Assembly (NCBI GenBank): GCA_949318235.1
Contig: OX439127.1
Span: 11,596,615 to 11,660,614, forward strand
DNA length: 64,000 bases
Direction of reading: 5' to 3'
Source of the DNA: Ecdyonurus torrentis
Taxonomy: Eukaryota > Arthropoda > Insecta > Ephemeroptera > Heptageniidae
How positions within the stretch are numbered: the first letter of the stretch is position 1; each line of letters begins with the position of its first letter. The translations under genes and the position numbers were made by a program. The notes below the pieces were generated by a model, which saw only the letters and a program-made list of their open reading frames with translations, was not told the origin of the DNA and did no database searches. Positions 1 to 14,402 of this stretch are shown here, in pieces.

Positions 1-1992
1 ACAACATGGGAAATTAAAGCTGCATACATAGATATAAAGATAGAATGAAAGGGTGATGATATCTATAGCCTGTTATAACTTTATATTATATATGCTTGCC
101 TCCATACTTGTCTTATATACGTATTATAATAACCTTCGAGTATAGTTGATGTATATAAGCGTCGTAAGATTAAGTCAAGAAGTTAACTACAAATATTATA
201 AGATGAGATACACTAAATTTATTGTAAGATATCAAACTTATACCTTAGAAAGGCTAACCATTATTATGAAAGAAAAATTATAACTTTCATTTGGTATACA
301 CATACACAAAATAATTATCTTTTAACTATAATGCTGAACTGATATTGTTATGCAAAATTTTATTCTACTTCCTTTTCTTAAGTAATGAACTTTATCCACT
401 AACGACATTTCTTCATATCGTCCCCAAGACAAATTTACTTAGCAACGAATAAGTTTAGAAGGAAATATGAGAAGGGTTTGTTAAGGAAAATATATTCTCC
501 TCATCTAAAGTTACAAATCTTTGTCTACCTGATGAAATTTCTAATTACCAATCTTATATATACCTTAAAGAAAAGAAAGAAAGAAAAATAAAACATTTCT
601 TTTGTTTTTGAGTAATAGTAATAATAAAGGGGATATTTTGTTTAATGTTTTCTTCCAATTGTAATTTTATTTTATTTTTCTCTCTCAAGAATGCATAAGG
701 GAAAGAACAAGTTAGATTAAGGTCACGTCGGGGCTATGAAACCTCAGAAAAGTGTGAATGCTTAAAGTGATAAGGAGAGCATTTATTTCAAACGTGAATG
801 AAATTAAAAGCATGGGTAAATTGGTGTAGGGAGCTTTTAACTAAACACAACAAGGAACAGCTATAGAGAGCATAAAGTAAAATTCAAGTACTCGATTATA
901 CAGGGTAAGAATATAAAAAAAGAAAAATTAAACAGAAAAAAAAAATAATAATAAAAAAAGGGGTTGGGGATGAATATTATACACAGTCATATTATTTGTT
1001 TAAAATAGCAAATAAACAACAGACTTTATACTTTCTAGAGTAATTTAAAGTCATTTAAAAATTCATATTTTATTATAATTATACATTGCTTACTTTTTAA
1101 TGTTTCTACACTTGAATTAAAAAGAAATTATTCCCCTTATAAAAACAATTATTGTGCAATAAAAGTTTATATACTTTTATATATATAAAAAAAAAAAAAC
1201 GTCATAATAAATTTACGTCACGAACATTTTGTTGCATTTTTTAAGCAAATAATTTATTTTTAATAATTTTATTTATTTTTTAAAATTTAGTGATAATGAT
1301 TTAATGTTTCAACAACTTCATGATAATATAAATATGATAGTACATAAACAGTTGACAATAAAAATAATTATCGACAATTTACCTGTACAAAATAATAATA
1401 ATAATAATTTTGCATTCAGAATTTTGTCAAGTATGAAATTATTGAAGTTTTCTTCAGTTTGTAAACTGGAAATAATTTAGTCAACTCATGATAATTAATT
1501 ATACGATAAAAGAAGTACTATGCGCACCTGTATTGTATCATGATTTGTGCATAAGGTCAATATTTTAGACGCCGATTCTATTTTCTTGAAGATCCTATTT
1601 CCTTGCACTTGGAATTAAAAAAATAAAACAATCCAATTATTAAAAAAAAAAAAAAAAGAAAAAAAAGTATCTTAAGTGTTACTGTTACATAAACAATATT
1701 ATTCAGTGGATGAATTTTTACAGGACCAACTGATATTTTTCTACCTATTAATTTTGATTTTCTTCATTGTTATTAATATGTACACAGTTGTTATGTATTT
1801 TTGAGTTATTGACTATATATATCATTTCTAATTGTATATAAAATGTACAATAACGTAAGCAGGTTATACTTTATGTGTATTTTGATTGTAGGATGAAAGA
1901 AATGAATAAATATATAACTAGTAGTTAATATTATATATATTTGTGTAAATATAACATAGCTACATGTATTTTTTTATTTTTATTTATTTTTT
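1..1992. other. AT-rich non-coding stretch
   Basis: No gene is seen. It has A/T runs and ATT/AAT trinucleotide stretches. The least AT-rich part is 715-850, which shows no recognisable motif. Confidence 0.7.
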
Positions 1993-2115
1993 AACTGTGA
2001 ATTGAGTATTTTTATTATAACTTATGTAAGTGACAATTATGGTGTTGTGTGTTATTTTTATCGTCAAATCAAGCAGCGAGTGAAAGCCCAGTGTCTTATA
2101 GAAGGTAAGACAACA
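1993..2115 (+). repeat. Third, solitary copy of the 57-kb inverted-repeat unit
   Basis: The copy begins after a T-rich stretch with AACTGTGAATTGAG. It continues through TATGTAAGTGAC, GCAGCGAGTGAAAGCCCAGT and GTCTTATAGAAGGTAAGAC, in the same order as either arm at 56911-57238. It lacks the mirrored partner and, unlike the arms, has no ATG at the equivalent site. The segment up to and including GTAAGAC is retained, and sequence after it diverges. Confidence 0.72.
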
Positions 2116-2825
2116 ATGCATTTTTTTATCATTATATTATATAATATATAATATTTAAAAATCACTAAAATGAGATTCTACAAATCTATAATTATTCACA
2201 AGTCTTATAAAATCTAAATGTATATTAAAACTAAAAACAAAAAAATATCATAATAATGATTTGTTATATAATACTTTAACATAACAGTTTTGCCAACAAT
2301 AAAGGAATATGAAAAAAAAAGAAGTTTTTTTCTTCTTCCCAAAAACTATCTATTTTTTAATGCAATAAAATTCACACCCACGCAATTTAGCATTATATTA
2401 TAATACTCTTCACTCTATCAAGAATATAAAATAAAGATAAAATAATAATAATACTATTATACACTTTTAATAGTATGAAGTAAAGTCATGCACGCGAAAA
2501 CCATTCACGCTATAAAATAAGTTATATTATATATACGTATTCATATACCACAAGTTACGTACATTGGAGAACACCACACCCTGATTTGAGAGAGATGATG
2601 CTTACCTTCCTATAGCCGGACTTAACTACTTGCTTCCTTCAAAGATAATATGATGTTAAAAGATATATATATATACACACACATACATATACATAATATA
2701 CATACATACACATACACACAACACTCAAAACTATCGATGTATTTATATTGCTAGTGGCTACTCAACATTTAACTCACTTTCAACATGTAAACGTACAGAG
2801 AAAAGGGTACATTTTTTTTATGTGA

Positions 2826-2866
<41 letters not shown>

Positions 2867-3640
2867 AAGAAGAAGAAGAAGATAACTATATAACTAAACT
2901 AAAACGGTATAATAATAATAATAAAAGAAGTTTATGTATTAAAGACACAGTGAAAGATTTGATTAGAATAATGGATAACAAAATTTTTACTTGCATGTAT
3001 CATACATTACTATATTTCAAGATATTATTATGCTCATATATTAACTTTTTTTTTCTCCTTTTTTGATATACAGGTAAGAATAGAAAATGTTATCTTCATT
3101 ATTGAATATCTCTTTTCTTGAGAAAAATAATAATAATAATAATTTATCATAATAAAAGGTTAAAAAATAGCCTCAGGTGATAGCTTATGTAATATAGTAT
3201 ATCAATAAGATTATATTACATTAATAATTATTCATGATAAATATTTAAGATTTGACTCTTTTTATATTTTAAATTTTTATATATTTTTATCTTGGAAAAA
3301 AAAATGCGATAAAAATATTTATTCTCCGTGTTAAATTGCTCTATAATATTTTGCATCCTATAATTTTATTTTCTTATTTATTTCAAACGAGTAAAATCAG
3401 AGCTATTGATTGGCTGGTCAAATATAGTATCATTAACTGGATCTATTTTTTTCCGCAGTGATATTGTAGGACACGAGGAAGAAAAAAAAATGTAAACACT
3501 GGGGATAGAGGGAAGGGGGATATTATGCAAATTTTGAGTAAAAATATTTAACAAAATTTGACTTATGTGGGCAAATGTAATATATTATTAATTGATATAT
3601 TTATTATATTTAAAATTAATCTTAAAACAGAAATAGATAC
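2116..3640. other. AT-rich non-coding stretch
   Basis: Apart from the A34 run and imperfect ACATAC units at 2670-2720, nothing recognisable. Slightly GC-richer patches lie at 2560-2640 and 3395-3480. Confidence 0.7.
2831..2864 (+). repeat. Poly(A) run, 34 nt
   Basis: An uninterrupted A run followed by GGAAGAAGAAGAAGA. No retroposon body is recognisable upstream. Confidence 0.9.
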
Positions 3641-3808
3641 TTACCCGTCAAAGTGAACGAACTGCACTTTACAAATTTTGTGAAAAATGACCGTTCTACA
3701 ATTTACAAATTCCAAGTTCCCCCATCTAGTTCTCATGTTAAAACGCGTAGAAGCGTCAAACGCAGATCGTTCATTTGTAAAAAGTAGTTCGTTCAATTCG
3801 ACGGGTAA
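3641..3808. mobile_element. Short foldback MITE, arms about 35 bp or more
   Basis: The left end TTACCCGTCAAAGTGAACGA is mirrored by the right end in reverse complement (TTACCCGTCGAATTGAACGA). Pairing continues through ACGAACT...TTTACAAAT and, more weakly, into the centre. The centre has more CpG than its surroundings (AACGCGTAGAAGCGTC). No clear target duplication is visible beyond short matches, so the superfamily is unassigned. Confidence 0.7.
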
Positions 3809-4163
3809 ACTTCGAAATACTAAATGTGCTAAAAATGTAATATTGATATATTTGAATTTGTAGAAACTAAATAAACATCTTTATTTATTTATTTATTTTT
3901 AATAGAATGCGTGAATGCATAGAATAAATAGTGCATGTGAAATGCGTAGTTGCTTAGAGAATAAAAAATTAAGAAAATAATGTTAATTTTAATATTTTGT
4001 TTTGTATTTATTGTGTTCATACAAAAGAAAAGGGGAAAAAGCTACTACTACTGCTGCACGAACAAAAATAATGCTACTGTATAGCCCATTTTGAGCACAA
4101 ATTATTCTATAATGCATAAGTTGTGCTATACTGCATAATTTACATTGTTATTATAGCATAAAT

Positions 4164-4186
4164 ATTATGTCGTACAGCATAATTAT
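4164..4186 (+). repeat. Short dispersed repeat, copy 1
   Basis: ATTATGTCGTACAGCATAAT followed by TAT matches 7239-7261 at 21 of 23 bases. Around it (4080-4230) GCATAA/TTATGC words recur in both orientations, suggesting a decayed palindromic element. Confidence 0.4.
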
Positions 4187-5641
4187 TTGTTTTATTCTTA
4201 CTTGGTATATTTATGCTATAATGACATAAATTACGTAATTAATTATTTATGAGTAATATGTTTTTAATTTTATGATTTAAGTATGAACCTAGTGATAAGA
4301 CAAAGTCTTGTCAGGACATCTATGTATTTAAGTTTTTTGTTTGAATAAAATAATAATTATTATAATTTGTTCTTTATAATTTCATGAAATTAATAAGAAA
4401 TCATTTTACTGGCGTGGACAGTTCATTATCATGATAAAATTTACATCAAGCATTGAAGTAATAACATTACAATGGTGCGAACATTGACAGCATTTAACTA
4501 TCAAAATAATGTACATTATAAGACTGCATTTTTTTTTTTTTTTTTTTTTTTTTGTTAATATAATTGTATTATATATATCAACACGCGAATAACAAAAATC
4601 AGTATGAATGCACGAAAATGCCCAAATCAAGTACATTTTGCTGTTTTATTGTCATTATTTGAATACCATTTTTAATTAATAAAGCTTATTATAACAGCAA
4701 CAAAAATGAAATTTTGCAATTAAAATTAAATCCTAAGTTTAAATAATAATATTAATAATAAAATAATAATTTTTTATTAATGCAGGTAATTTTTTAGAAT
4801 TTTTTGAAGCATTGGAAGTGTTTAAAAAAATATATATTTGAAGTTGCGGCGAGAGGGGATAAAAATCACCTGTCAATACTTATTTATATAACATGGAAGT
4901 TCCATATCAATAGGATGTGAAAAATATTAATGTTTTTTAAAATTACATTAAAAATAGTAAATTTGTTTAAAAATATCTATAAATATTTATTTAATTGTTG
5001 ATACGAAACTTTGATTCTGCATAATGAGTGGTTTGCAGCCTCAAAACGTGTTACATAATCAAATTCTTTAAGTTTATAATATAAGTTAGGACATTCTTAC
5101 TTTCATAGACGAAAAATTGCAATTTTGAAATTAAATTGCAAATTTCACATTTTGCACAAATAAAATTAAATTTAACCTTTAATGTGTTATGTGCGTGTTT
5201 AAAAATATAATCACAAAATTGATGCTCAAATATTTTAATCAAAGAAATGAAAAGCAAGTATTCAATATTAGCTCATTTCGAGTATTCAGTAAAAAGCATC
5301 AAAGCAGTTGAAGAAATATCTATCAACTTAAAAACCTTAATCGTTTTAAATATTTTCAAATAGATGTGATTAAATAAAACTAAACAAGTTTATTTTAATT
5401 TACGAATATTAGAACAAACTGTAATACATAAATAAAGTTATACTTTAAATTGGACTGTCTACAAAATAAATTAAAACAGTATACTGTATTATGTATAAGT
5501 AACGAAGTAAGTTTTTTTTTTTTTCACACCTTTTCTTAATTAATACATTAAAAAATAATTATATTACAATTTAAATTATAATTATTATTTTGATGAAAAA
5601 TATTATACAGTATGATATATAATTTTTTATAATTAAATCTC

Positions 5642-5647
<6 letters not shown>

Positions 5648-5697
<50 letters not shown>
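5648..5697 (+). repeat. (GA)n microsatellite
   Basis: About 25 perfect units. Confidence 0.97.
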
Positions 5698-5699
<2 letters not shown>

Positions 5700-6121
5700 T
5701 GCAACTTAAATTTAAAAGTAAAAAAAAAATCAAGAGTTAGAATACTCGCGCCATGAATATAAAGATCATTAACATAACTTTTCATATCTGCCTTATCTTT
5801 TTATTTAAATCACTTTAAATCAACGTCCTCTCTTCACCACGTGAGAGGTTAATAATGTAAACCAACTAACTTAATCAGTTGTGAACTCATAAAAATAAAG
5901 AGAAAAAAATCATTAAAAATTCTAAAAATATTTCAACTATATTATACCAAATAAATAAATAGTGGGGAAAAAAAATAAATATATAAAATATAATAAAATA
6001 TGTTGAGTTCAGTAGCAAAGCTTATAGTTATAGTAATCAAAATAATATAGAGATATAATATAATGTAACGGGGTAAACATGTTTGCATAGCTCGTGGGAC
6101 GTAAAAAAAATATGCAAAATG

Positions 6122-6153
<32 letters not shown>

Positions 6154-6469
6154 TAATATATTTTATTAAGTAACTCTACGACACTAATATTAAAAGTAAT
6201 AAAAATGGTCTGAAAATTTTAGACTACTTGTCTTTTTAAAGTAATAAAATCAGAACTTGATCATTCAGTCTTATATACAGAATATATTATATGCATGAAT
6301 AATAAATTTAGTAAAACAAAAAATTATATACATAAATAAAAGTTTTAAGTATTAAGAAATTATATCGATTCTATTACTTATATAGAAACTATAATATGCA
6401 ATATTTTGTTGCAGACATATATAATGTATAAATTATTGTTTTCCATGTATGTATGTGTGAATTTGTGTA

Positions 6470-6588
<119 letters not shown>

Positions 6589-8643
6589 ATATTTTCGTAG
6601 TTTTTATATTATATACGTTCGTTAACCACAATATCATCAATTTTACTAAACATTAAAAAAGAAATGTGGTAGCCACTTACTTTTAAATGAGCCCTGCATG
6701 TTCAACACCTTAGCCTTGGTTACTTGGTTGATATCTTGATACATCTACAAAATAAAGAGAAATATTTATAAGCATTGACAGCAAGTCACGTAAAATGGCC
6801 ATCTATTTTTCTAATGAATAAGTTTATACCAATAAAAGTCAACAAAGTAGGTGAAAAATGAGAGTACGTTTACTAATAAAATTAATTATCATACCTTTTT
6901 AACTTTAAGTAGTAAAAAAAAAAAAAGTTGATTTTTCAACGACATTTACAGATCTACTTTGAATCAATATAATTTAATAAGATTTTTTTTATTTCTTTAT
7001 TTTTTGATTAAAAGTTTTGTAACGTTGCTTTTGCTTATTAATTTGTTTATATTTTAATATTCTTCTTTAGCAAGAAAGGCGTTATTTGGAGTTACCTTCA
7101 ATGACGATGCCACATTTTGCACACAATTATAATTAATAAATTTACCTACAAAAAAACAACAACAACAACAAAAACGTATTTTCTGTTGCCTTTTTACAAT
7201 ACTAGCACAACATTTTCTGAGTTGGAAAAGCATAAATAATTATGTTATACAGCATAATTATAACATAATTATTCCATATTTATTTTTGTCCGTGTTGGCA
7301 AACAAAAATATAAAGTCGGATCTAAAGAAATAAAGCACATAAGCACATTAAGTACATAAGGAAATTACATTAAGTATTTGTCCTCTTGTTTACGTATTTT
7401 GAAATACATTGTTACACGTTTAACTGTCCATTTTTGAAGGTAAAAGTATTATTATTTTTAAATCACACTGACAACACATTTTTTTTTAATTATTTATTAT
7501 TTTGAAAATGAACAACCAGCTTCAGTATCAAAATTATGTGACAAGAGCGTTTGCAAAATCTGACACTTTTCTTCTCAGTATTGTAAAAGTGAAGAAAAAA
7601 TATGAAATCGAAACCAATTGACAACTTCCTTTCTTCCTTCCTTTTCTCTCTTCTCTCTCTCTCTCTCGCTCGTTCTCTATCGCTCTGCCTTCATTTTCAT
7701 TGTTGTATAATAAGTTATAAAACTATTTACTCAAAACATTGCTAATGGAAAAAAAAAACTTTGATCACCAAAGTTTATAAAACAAAGCTAAATTATTGTC
7801 TATAGCAAGATATCAATTACTGCTATATTTTATGTATACTGTAAACCAATTACAAAAATGTGCGTACCATATAATTAGATAGAGAAATAAAAACCTTTCC
7901 TAATAATAAATTCTAAAAGTAAGACTTTATTATTATTAATTATTATCATTAGCATTTAAAAAAAAAAAAAAAAAAATGAAATCTAATATACATATTATTT
8001 ATAACTATTAAAAGCAATGCCATGAAATGAACCGTTTGCGTTTTCTCATTTATTAAAATCACTTATTTCATATTTTGGTGTATTATTTAATATGTAAATA
8101 AATTTAATAGACTTTCCAAAGCATGTGATATACTTAACTTAAAATATAAATAACTAAATCATTTTTATTTTTATCATAAATATAAGTATCGTTATAGTTT
8201 CAATAAAACTAACTATCTCTATATAATATTAAGATATTAAACAATGTATAAATTGAAATTTAAATTCAATAAACGCTATGATAAAATAGAAAATTTAAGA
8301 TTGTTGTGGTCATAAAATTGATAAATTACTTATTTTAAAGCATGTAATTTGTAATAATAATATATTTAAAAATAATATTCTGTGAAAAAAATAATTTAAA
8401 AATATTCACAATGACGTTGAAAAAAACAACATTATACTTGTTAATAATTATATTTTAGTTTTAGAAAAGATAATCATAGTTATTGAAGTTAATATATTTA
8501 TGCATAATAAAGGAAAACTTTTTAATTAAACAGTTTATATCGTAAATAAAATATGTTTTGATTTTGATGTTAGGGTCACGCGAGGAGAATGGAGGGATTT
8601 TTTTTTCTTCTCATAAACCTTTCTCACGCAGCAGCGACTGTCG

Positions 8644-8646
<3 letters not shown>
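6589..8646. other. AT-rich non-coding stretch
   Basis: Holds the 7237 hairpin and a degenerate CT patch at 7625-7685; otherwise nothing recognised. Confidence 0.7.
7237..7271. repeat. Hairpin with 13-bp perfect arms, dispersed-repeat copy 2
   Basis: The arms TAATTATGTTATA (7237-7249) and TATAACATAATTA (7259-7271) flank a 9-nt spacer. The sequence overlaps the repeat shared with 4164-4186. Confidence 0.6.

Positions 8647-8740
<94 letters not shown>
8647..8740 (+). repeat. (CT)n microsatellite
   Basis: A near-perfect pyrimidine tract preceded by the CpG-containing CAGCGACTGTCGCGA. Confidence 0.97.
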
Positions 8741-9523
<783 letters not shown>

Positions 9524-9982
9524 ATTTGGTTTCCAACTCATAAACTCCACTGCTATTATATAGCAATATTGTATGAAGACAGATAGATATAGCAACACTT
9601 CCTCTTTCCATATACACCACCCTATCTCATATTTAAACTGACCTTTTATAAGGTTAATTACAGCACGTGTAGCACATCACTCCTTAAGACATTTCAAATC
9701 ATGCCAGTCTAAATATTTATGCATGTAAAACTTAACACTGCACGCAATAAATATTTTTATTTTTTTTTAACAACAATTTAAGTAATGTTCGATAATGGTA
9801 TGTTTCTATTCTACTACAATAATTTGTGAGAAACTAAAATGTAATTAAAAGGATGTAATATCTTCAAAGGAAACGCCTTGAATCTATCGTATAAGACTTT
9901 ATATTTTGTAAAAATATGGTAATGAAAAAAATGAATTACTTTTTTAAGTGGTGCATTCAGAAAATGTATTATTCTTATAATC

Positions 9983-10007
9983 TTAAAGGTGTATAACACC
10001 TTGAACA
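9983..10007 (+). repeat. Orphan terminus related to TTAA MITE family 1
   Basis: Twenty-two of 25 bases match the left end of the 61159 element, starting at TTAAAGGTGTATAACACC and running into TTGAACA. No matching right end is obvious nearby, so this is either a solo, decayed end or a diverged relative. Confidence 0.5.
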
Positions 10008-11270
10008 TTTGCCTGCTCTAAATTTTAAAATATTTTAAAGCTACATAAGACAAAGAGAAAAAAAAAATCTGGAATGTTTATTTTTCGGAGAAAAAACAAA
10101 ACAAAAAGTTGAATCATGGAATTTTGAGGTATTCCCTGACAAAATGATTCCACGTGCCTGAACTACTATATTATCACCCTGTATTTTTAAAACATTCTCG
10201 GTCTAGGTCCTTTCTGTCACAACGATGAAAATATAAACTACTGTGGTAATTTAATTACTCTAATGGTACGATCACATTAAAATTTTGAAAAATTACGAAA
10301 CTATATATCTTTTAGGGAACGTTTTTCCAACAATGAGCTTCATTATTATAAATATTATAATCCATTGTTGTACCCAATTTATTTAGTTTAATATTTCTAA
10401 TGCTTGGTAAAATTACTTTGCATAATTTCAGATATGTTTAATTTCTTTGAAATTTTTATCATGCTAATATATCAGTGCATAGAAATTTGGAAATTTAAAC
10501 ATCAATAAGAATTTTTGTTAATAATAAAATGGTTGCAAGAATTTTTTTTCAGAGGTGCACTCCTTTCTTTAAAAAAAAATAATAAAAAATCAATAAATTT
10601 AAAGACAAATTCCTGGTGCATTCTCTTATACATTTATTATTATTATTATAGTTTCTACTTTAAATATGATATATTATAATTATGTTTATTTAATATTTAG
10701 AATTATTATGCAGTATAAATTCAAGATAATTTTCCACATTAAGATATCGGATTGGCTTGATGTAGTTTAAAATGCGCCGGTGCAATGTGCATAGAGATTG
10801 CAGTAAATATAAATGCAAGTACAACCCTCCAATACTAGAGCTGTATTTGTATCTAGTTCAAAATACATGGGAGGGGCGCAATTCTTTCATATCTATTTAT
10901 CATTAATTTACTACAAACAAATTAAGATACGTCAAGAATAAAAAGTAGTCAGCAAGTTTACATCTTTTTGCAACGTATTTGAAAAATAGAAAAGAAACAA
11001 AAAAAAAAAAAAAAAAAAATGAAAAAGTGTTGATATATTTGTATTAATTCTTGATTATAAATAAATAGAATATAAAATTTTCAAACTACAAGATAAAAAT
11101 TGAAATTATTATGAGGTCATTTCGTAGTAAGATATCATCCATAATGAAGTCTTAAAAATTATAATATAATATTTATAATTTAAAATGTCTATTTAATTTA
11201 AACTTTTATTATAATAATAATAAAAGTAAAAGAAACTTGAAAGATAATTTTAAAAATACAACAACTTAAG

Positions 11271-11307
<37 letters not shown>

Positions 11308-11485
11308 TATAAGTATATGTGTATATATTTTATTATTATTATCTCAATAAAAGTATAATTATGTATGAGAGTTAAGTTTATAAGAAGAGAGTCCAGCGGA
11401 GGGGGAGAATATGGAGTTTTGGCTTTCATGCTTTGGACAGTAAAACAGGTGACAATGGGATTTAGACATGCAAACCCACCATAGG

Positions 11486-11493
11486 TGACGTCA
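11486..11493. promoter_or_regulatory. CRE-like palindrome TGACGTCA outside a recognised MITE
   Basis: This is an exact 8-bp CREB/ATF-type site in the context AGGTGACGTCAAA. It lies beside a non-repetitive G-rich stretch (11390-11480). Confidence 0.3.
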
Positions 11494-11884
11494 AATTATT
11501 ATTTTTTATCAATACGAGACACACACACACACAAAGTCACAATATGAATTATTTTATTAAACAATCAAAATTATTATTCATTATTCCTATTTTTCTATAT
11601 AGAAACAAACTGAAACTAAAAATAAAATATTAGAAACAAACTTTGTCTTCGAAGTTCTTTTATATTAAATAAGCCATTTTAAGAAGAAAATATTTTAAGC
11701 ATTATAAAAGTTAGAAAAAATGATCATATATTGATATAAAATAAAATTTAAAATGTTTCTTTGCTAACGTTTGTTTCTCAGCAACAAAGAAGTTGTCACA
11801 TAAAATAAAAAGATGAGAAGATAACTAAAAGAAGTTGTATTATGTATGTGTGTAAATATATATTTTTATATAAATTAAACCTAA

Positions 11885-11930
<46 letters not shown>

Positions 11931-13608
11931 CCTAAAAGGGGGAAAAGTCGACACTTTGAAAGTATTGATTATTACACATATGGTTCAAAGTCCCACGAAC
12001 TGATGTATGTTTTAAGTTGCAAAAAGTAAGAAAAAAAAATGAAAATGTATAGGGAGTGAAAGAATGGGGAGGAGGGTAAAATATTTTTATTTCTTATAAC
12101 AAAGTTTTTAATATTTTAAGTTTGTACTTTAGCTTATAAAAGAAGTTAAAAAAATAAAGAAAAATATTTCCTATGTATGTTTTTTTTATACAATGCATTG
12201 TTAAAAGAGCTTATAAACAAATATAATGCATTATTTTGAAAAGAATGAGAAAGAAAGAAAAAAAAACTTTTTTTTTTTAAATTTAATAAAAAAAAATGAA
12301 ACATTATGTTAGTTAAAGTTCGTTCATATGTGGATAAGAGAAGGTATAACACAGAGAATATAATTAAGAGCTTGAATTAAAAAAATAAAAAGGAGTTGAT
12401 GGTTTTATTTCGCTGACCTATGTGGGTGCTGGAATTAAGTTCACCACAATGAACAGTGGGTGTGAAACTTGTAGTTTAAGCGAAGTGCTACCTGTCTGCC
12501 AGCATTTTTGTCATTAAACATACACTACCCTTGTGCTTAACATTATATGTAAAAGATTGAGCACTTTTTAAAGCTATTATTTAAAAATATTATTACAACT
12601 GTCGTCATATATATATATATATAAAGAAAAAAATATATTAAAATTATTTTTGATGTAATGCAAACAAAAATATTTTGAGACAGAATGAAATATAATTATG
12701 CAAATAATGCAGAAATTTATATATACAAAAAAAGAGAAAGAAAATATACGCAAGCTTTTATTTATTTCTGCTTAGCTTACTATGATTTCAGCTTAATGGA
12801 TCCACAGATTTTAATGATGTGCTAAATATCTATTTTTTATATTTACTGAAAATAGTTGCTGAAAATATGCTAGTATACTTATTAGTTTTTGTTTTTCTTT
12901 GATCAATAGAATATTATGAACCATGGAGGTAAAAGTAAATAAATAAAGTAAAAGCAAATAAGGTATACAAAACTTTAAAACTTTCATGGATGAGACTTAT
13001 AAAGATTTGAATCGATAGGGTATAGGCATTAGGCCTATACGTACAGTAAAAATCAACAATACAATAAAATAAATTTTTAAAAAATATATGCAAAAGGGGG
13101 CGTTTTACTAACTTCTTTTTAAAGTTTCATTGCATTATTATTTCTTCTTTTGTACAGTATTTAGGTTTAGCTTCCCCCCCCCCCTCCCTGAAAGGGTTGT
13201 TGGACTGTATTTTGTGAATGTCATATTACTGCCGATAATGATGATACAAATCGTATATTGACTACTGTTCTATATGAATTTATTTTTAAGCTATTTTGAC
13301 AAGCTTGTTGTAACTTTGATTGTTACTGTGAACTGCTTGGAGAATCTTCTTATTCAAATAATTATACAAGTTTATTCCCTGTCTGTTTGTAAAACTTTTA
13401 GATTCGAAATGATTTAAATTTCCGTTCCAGTAGTTGACCTGCAAAATCTGTCATATGTGTGTTAGAAAGCATATATATATGGTAAAATAGTAAATGTAGC
13501 AACATAGCCACAAAATAGCACAGGTCAAGGTTGAGAGCGGGTGTGGTGGGTGGTAAAAAAATATAATGAAATGTTGCCTTTTACTTCCTTTGTCTTTAAG
13601 TTATTGTG

Positions 13609-13640
13609 TCCGTATCGGTACGTATCCGTATCGGTACGTC
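13609..13640 (+). repeat. 16-bp tandem repeat, two units
   Basis: TCCGTATCGGTACGTA is repeated immediately (13609-13624 and 13625-13640, last base differing). CpG-containing and non-simple, it is unlike the surrounding AT-rich DNA. Confidence 0.65.
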
Positions 13641-14280
13641 GGTAGTATAAGTTGGAAGCGGAATTGCTTTTCTGGAGTGAAAATTTTGACTTCAACGCGT
13701 TAATGCATGATTTTTTTTTTAAAGAGAAGTGGAATTCGTATTTTGCAGTCACTAAATTTGACCCCAACGAGTACTTTTCAAAAGAATAAACGTAAAAAAG
13801 TTAAAATATTTTAATCCAAGATATAAAATACTGTTACATTGTTTTTTTGTTTTTTTTTTTAATTTTTTTTTTTTTAAGTTTAGTATAGAAAATAATCAGT
13901 ACATTAATTTAAGTATATAATTGATAATTTAAATGCTGAGAAAGTTAATAAAAATACCTTTTTCTCAATAACATCATTTTAACAATGCTGCTTTAAAATT
14001 GAGTTTGAAAATATTTTATAAAATATTTATAAATCTCTCGGAAACCTCTATTTATATACAAACGTACCTAATAAGTTTATTTTCAATTGCATGTAATAAA
14101 GATATAATACGAGCCTATTATATAGAAGTGAAATTTCACGTGTTGTCAAAAATGCATGCAAAGTCTACGTAACGCGTAAGGGGCAAACTTTTTGCAACCC
14201 AAGTGAATTCGGTTCCGGCTGCCAAGATACATAAAACTGGCTGTGAGATTTTATTGAATCTATTTTTGTTTTTCTTATAG

Positions 14281-14349
14281 GTTTATGACATTGATAATGG
14301 TGACCAAGACGTAAGCAGAGCAACAGACCTCCACCTTCAACCAGACTAA
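14281..14349 (+). other. Candidate short terminal exon, unproven
   Basis: After an acceptor-like tract (TTTTTGTTTTTCTTATAG, 14263-14280) there are 22 sense codons, VYDIDNGDQDVSRATDLHLQ then PD, and a TAA at 14347. A 39-nt A run starts 10 bp after the stop. Composition is richer than the surroundings. No upstream exon is identified, and an internal GTAAGC could equally be a donor. It may be chance. Confidence 0.18.
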
Positions 14350-14359
14350 CAACATGAAG

Positions 14360-14398
<39 letters not shown>
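14360..14398 (+). repeat. Poly(A) run, 39 nt
   Basis: Lies just downstream of the candidate terminal exon at 14281-14349 and is followed by a GAGGGGGAGACGAGG purine stretch. Confidence 0.9.

Positions 14399-14399
<1 letters not shown>

Positions 14400-14402
<3 letters not shown>

Larger units (their letters stand above)
10008..14280. other. AT-rich non-coding stretch
   Basis: Short TA tracts at 11278-11305 and 11892-11930. Less AT-rich unique patches lie at 10740-10890, 11390-11490, 12410-12530 and 13500-13660. No gene is recognised. Confidence 0.65.
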
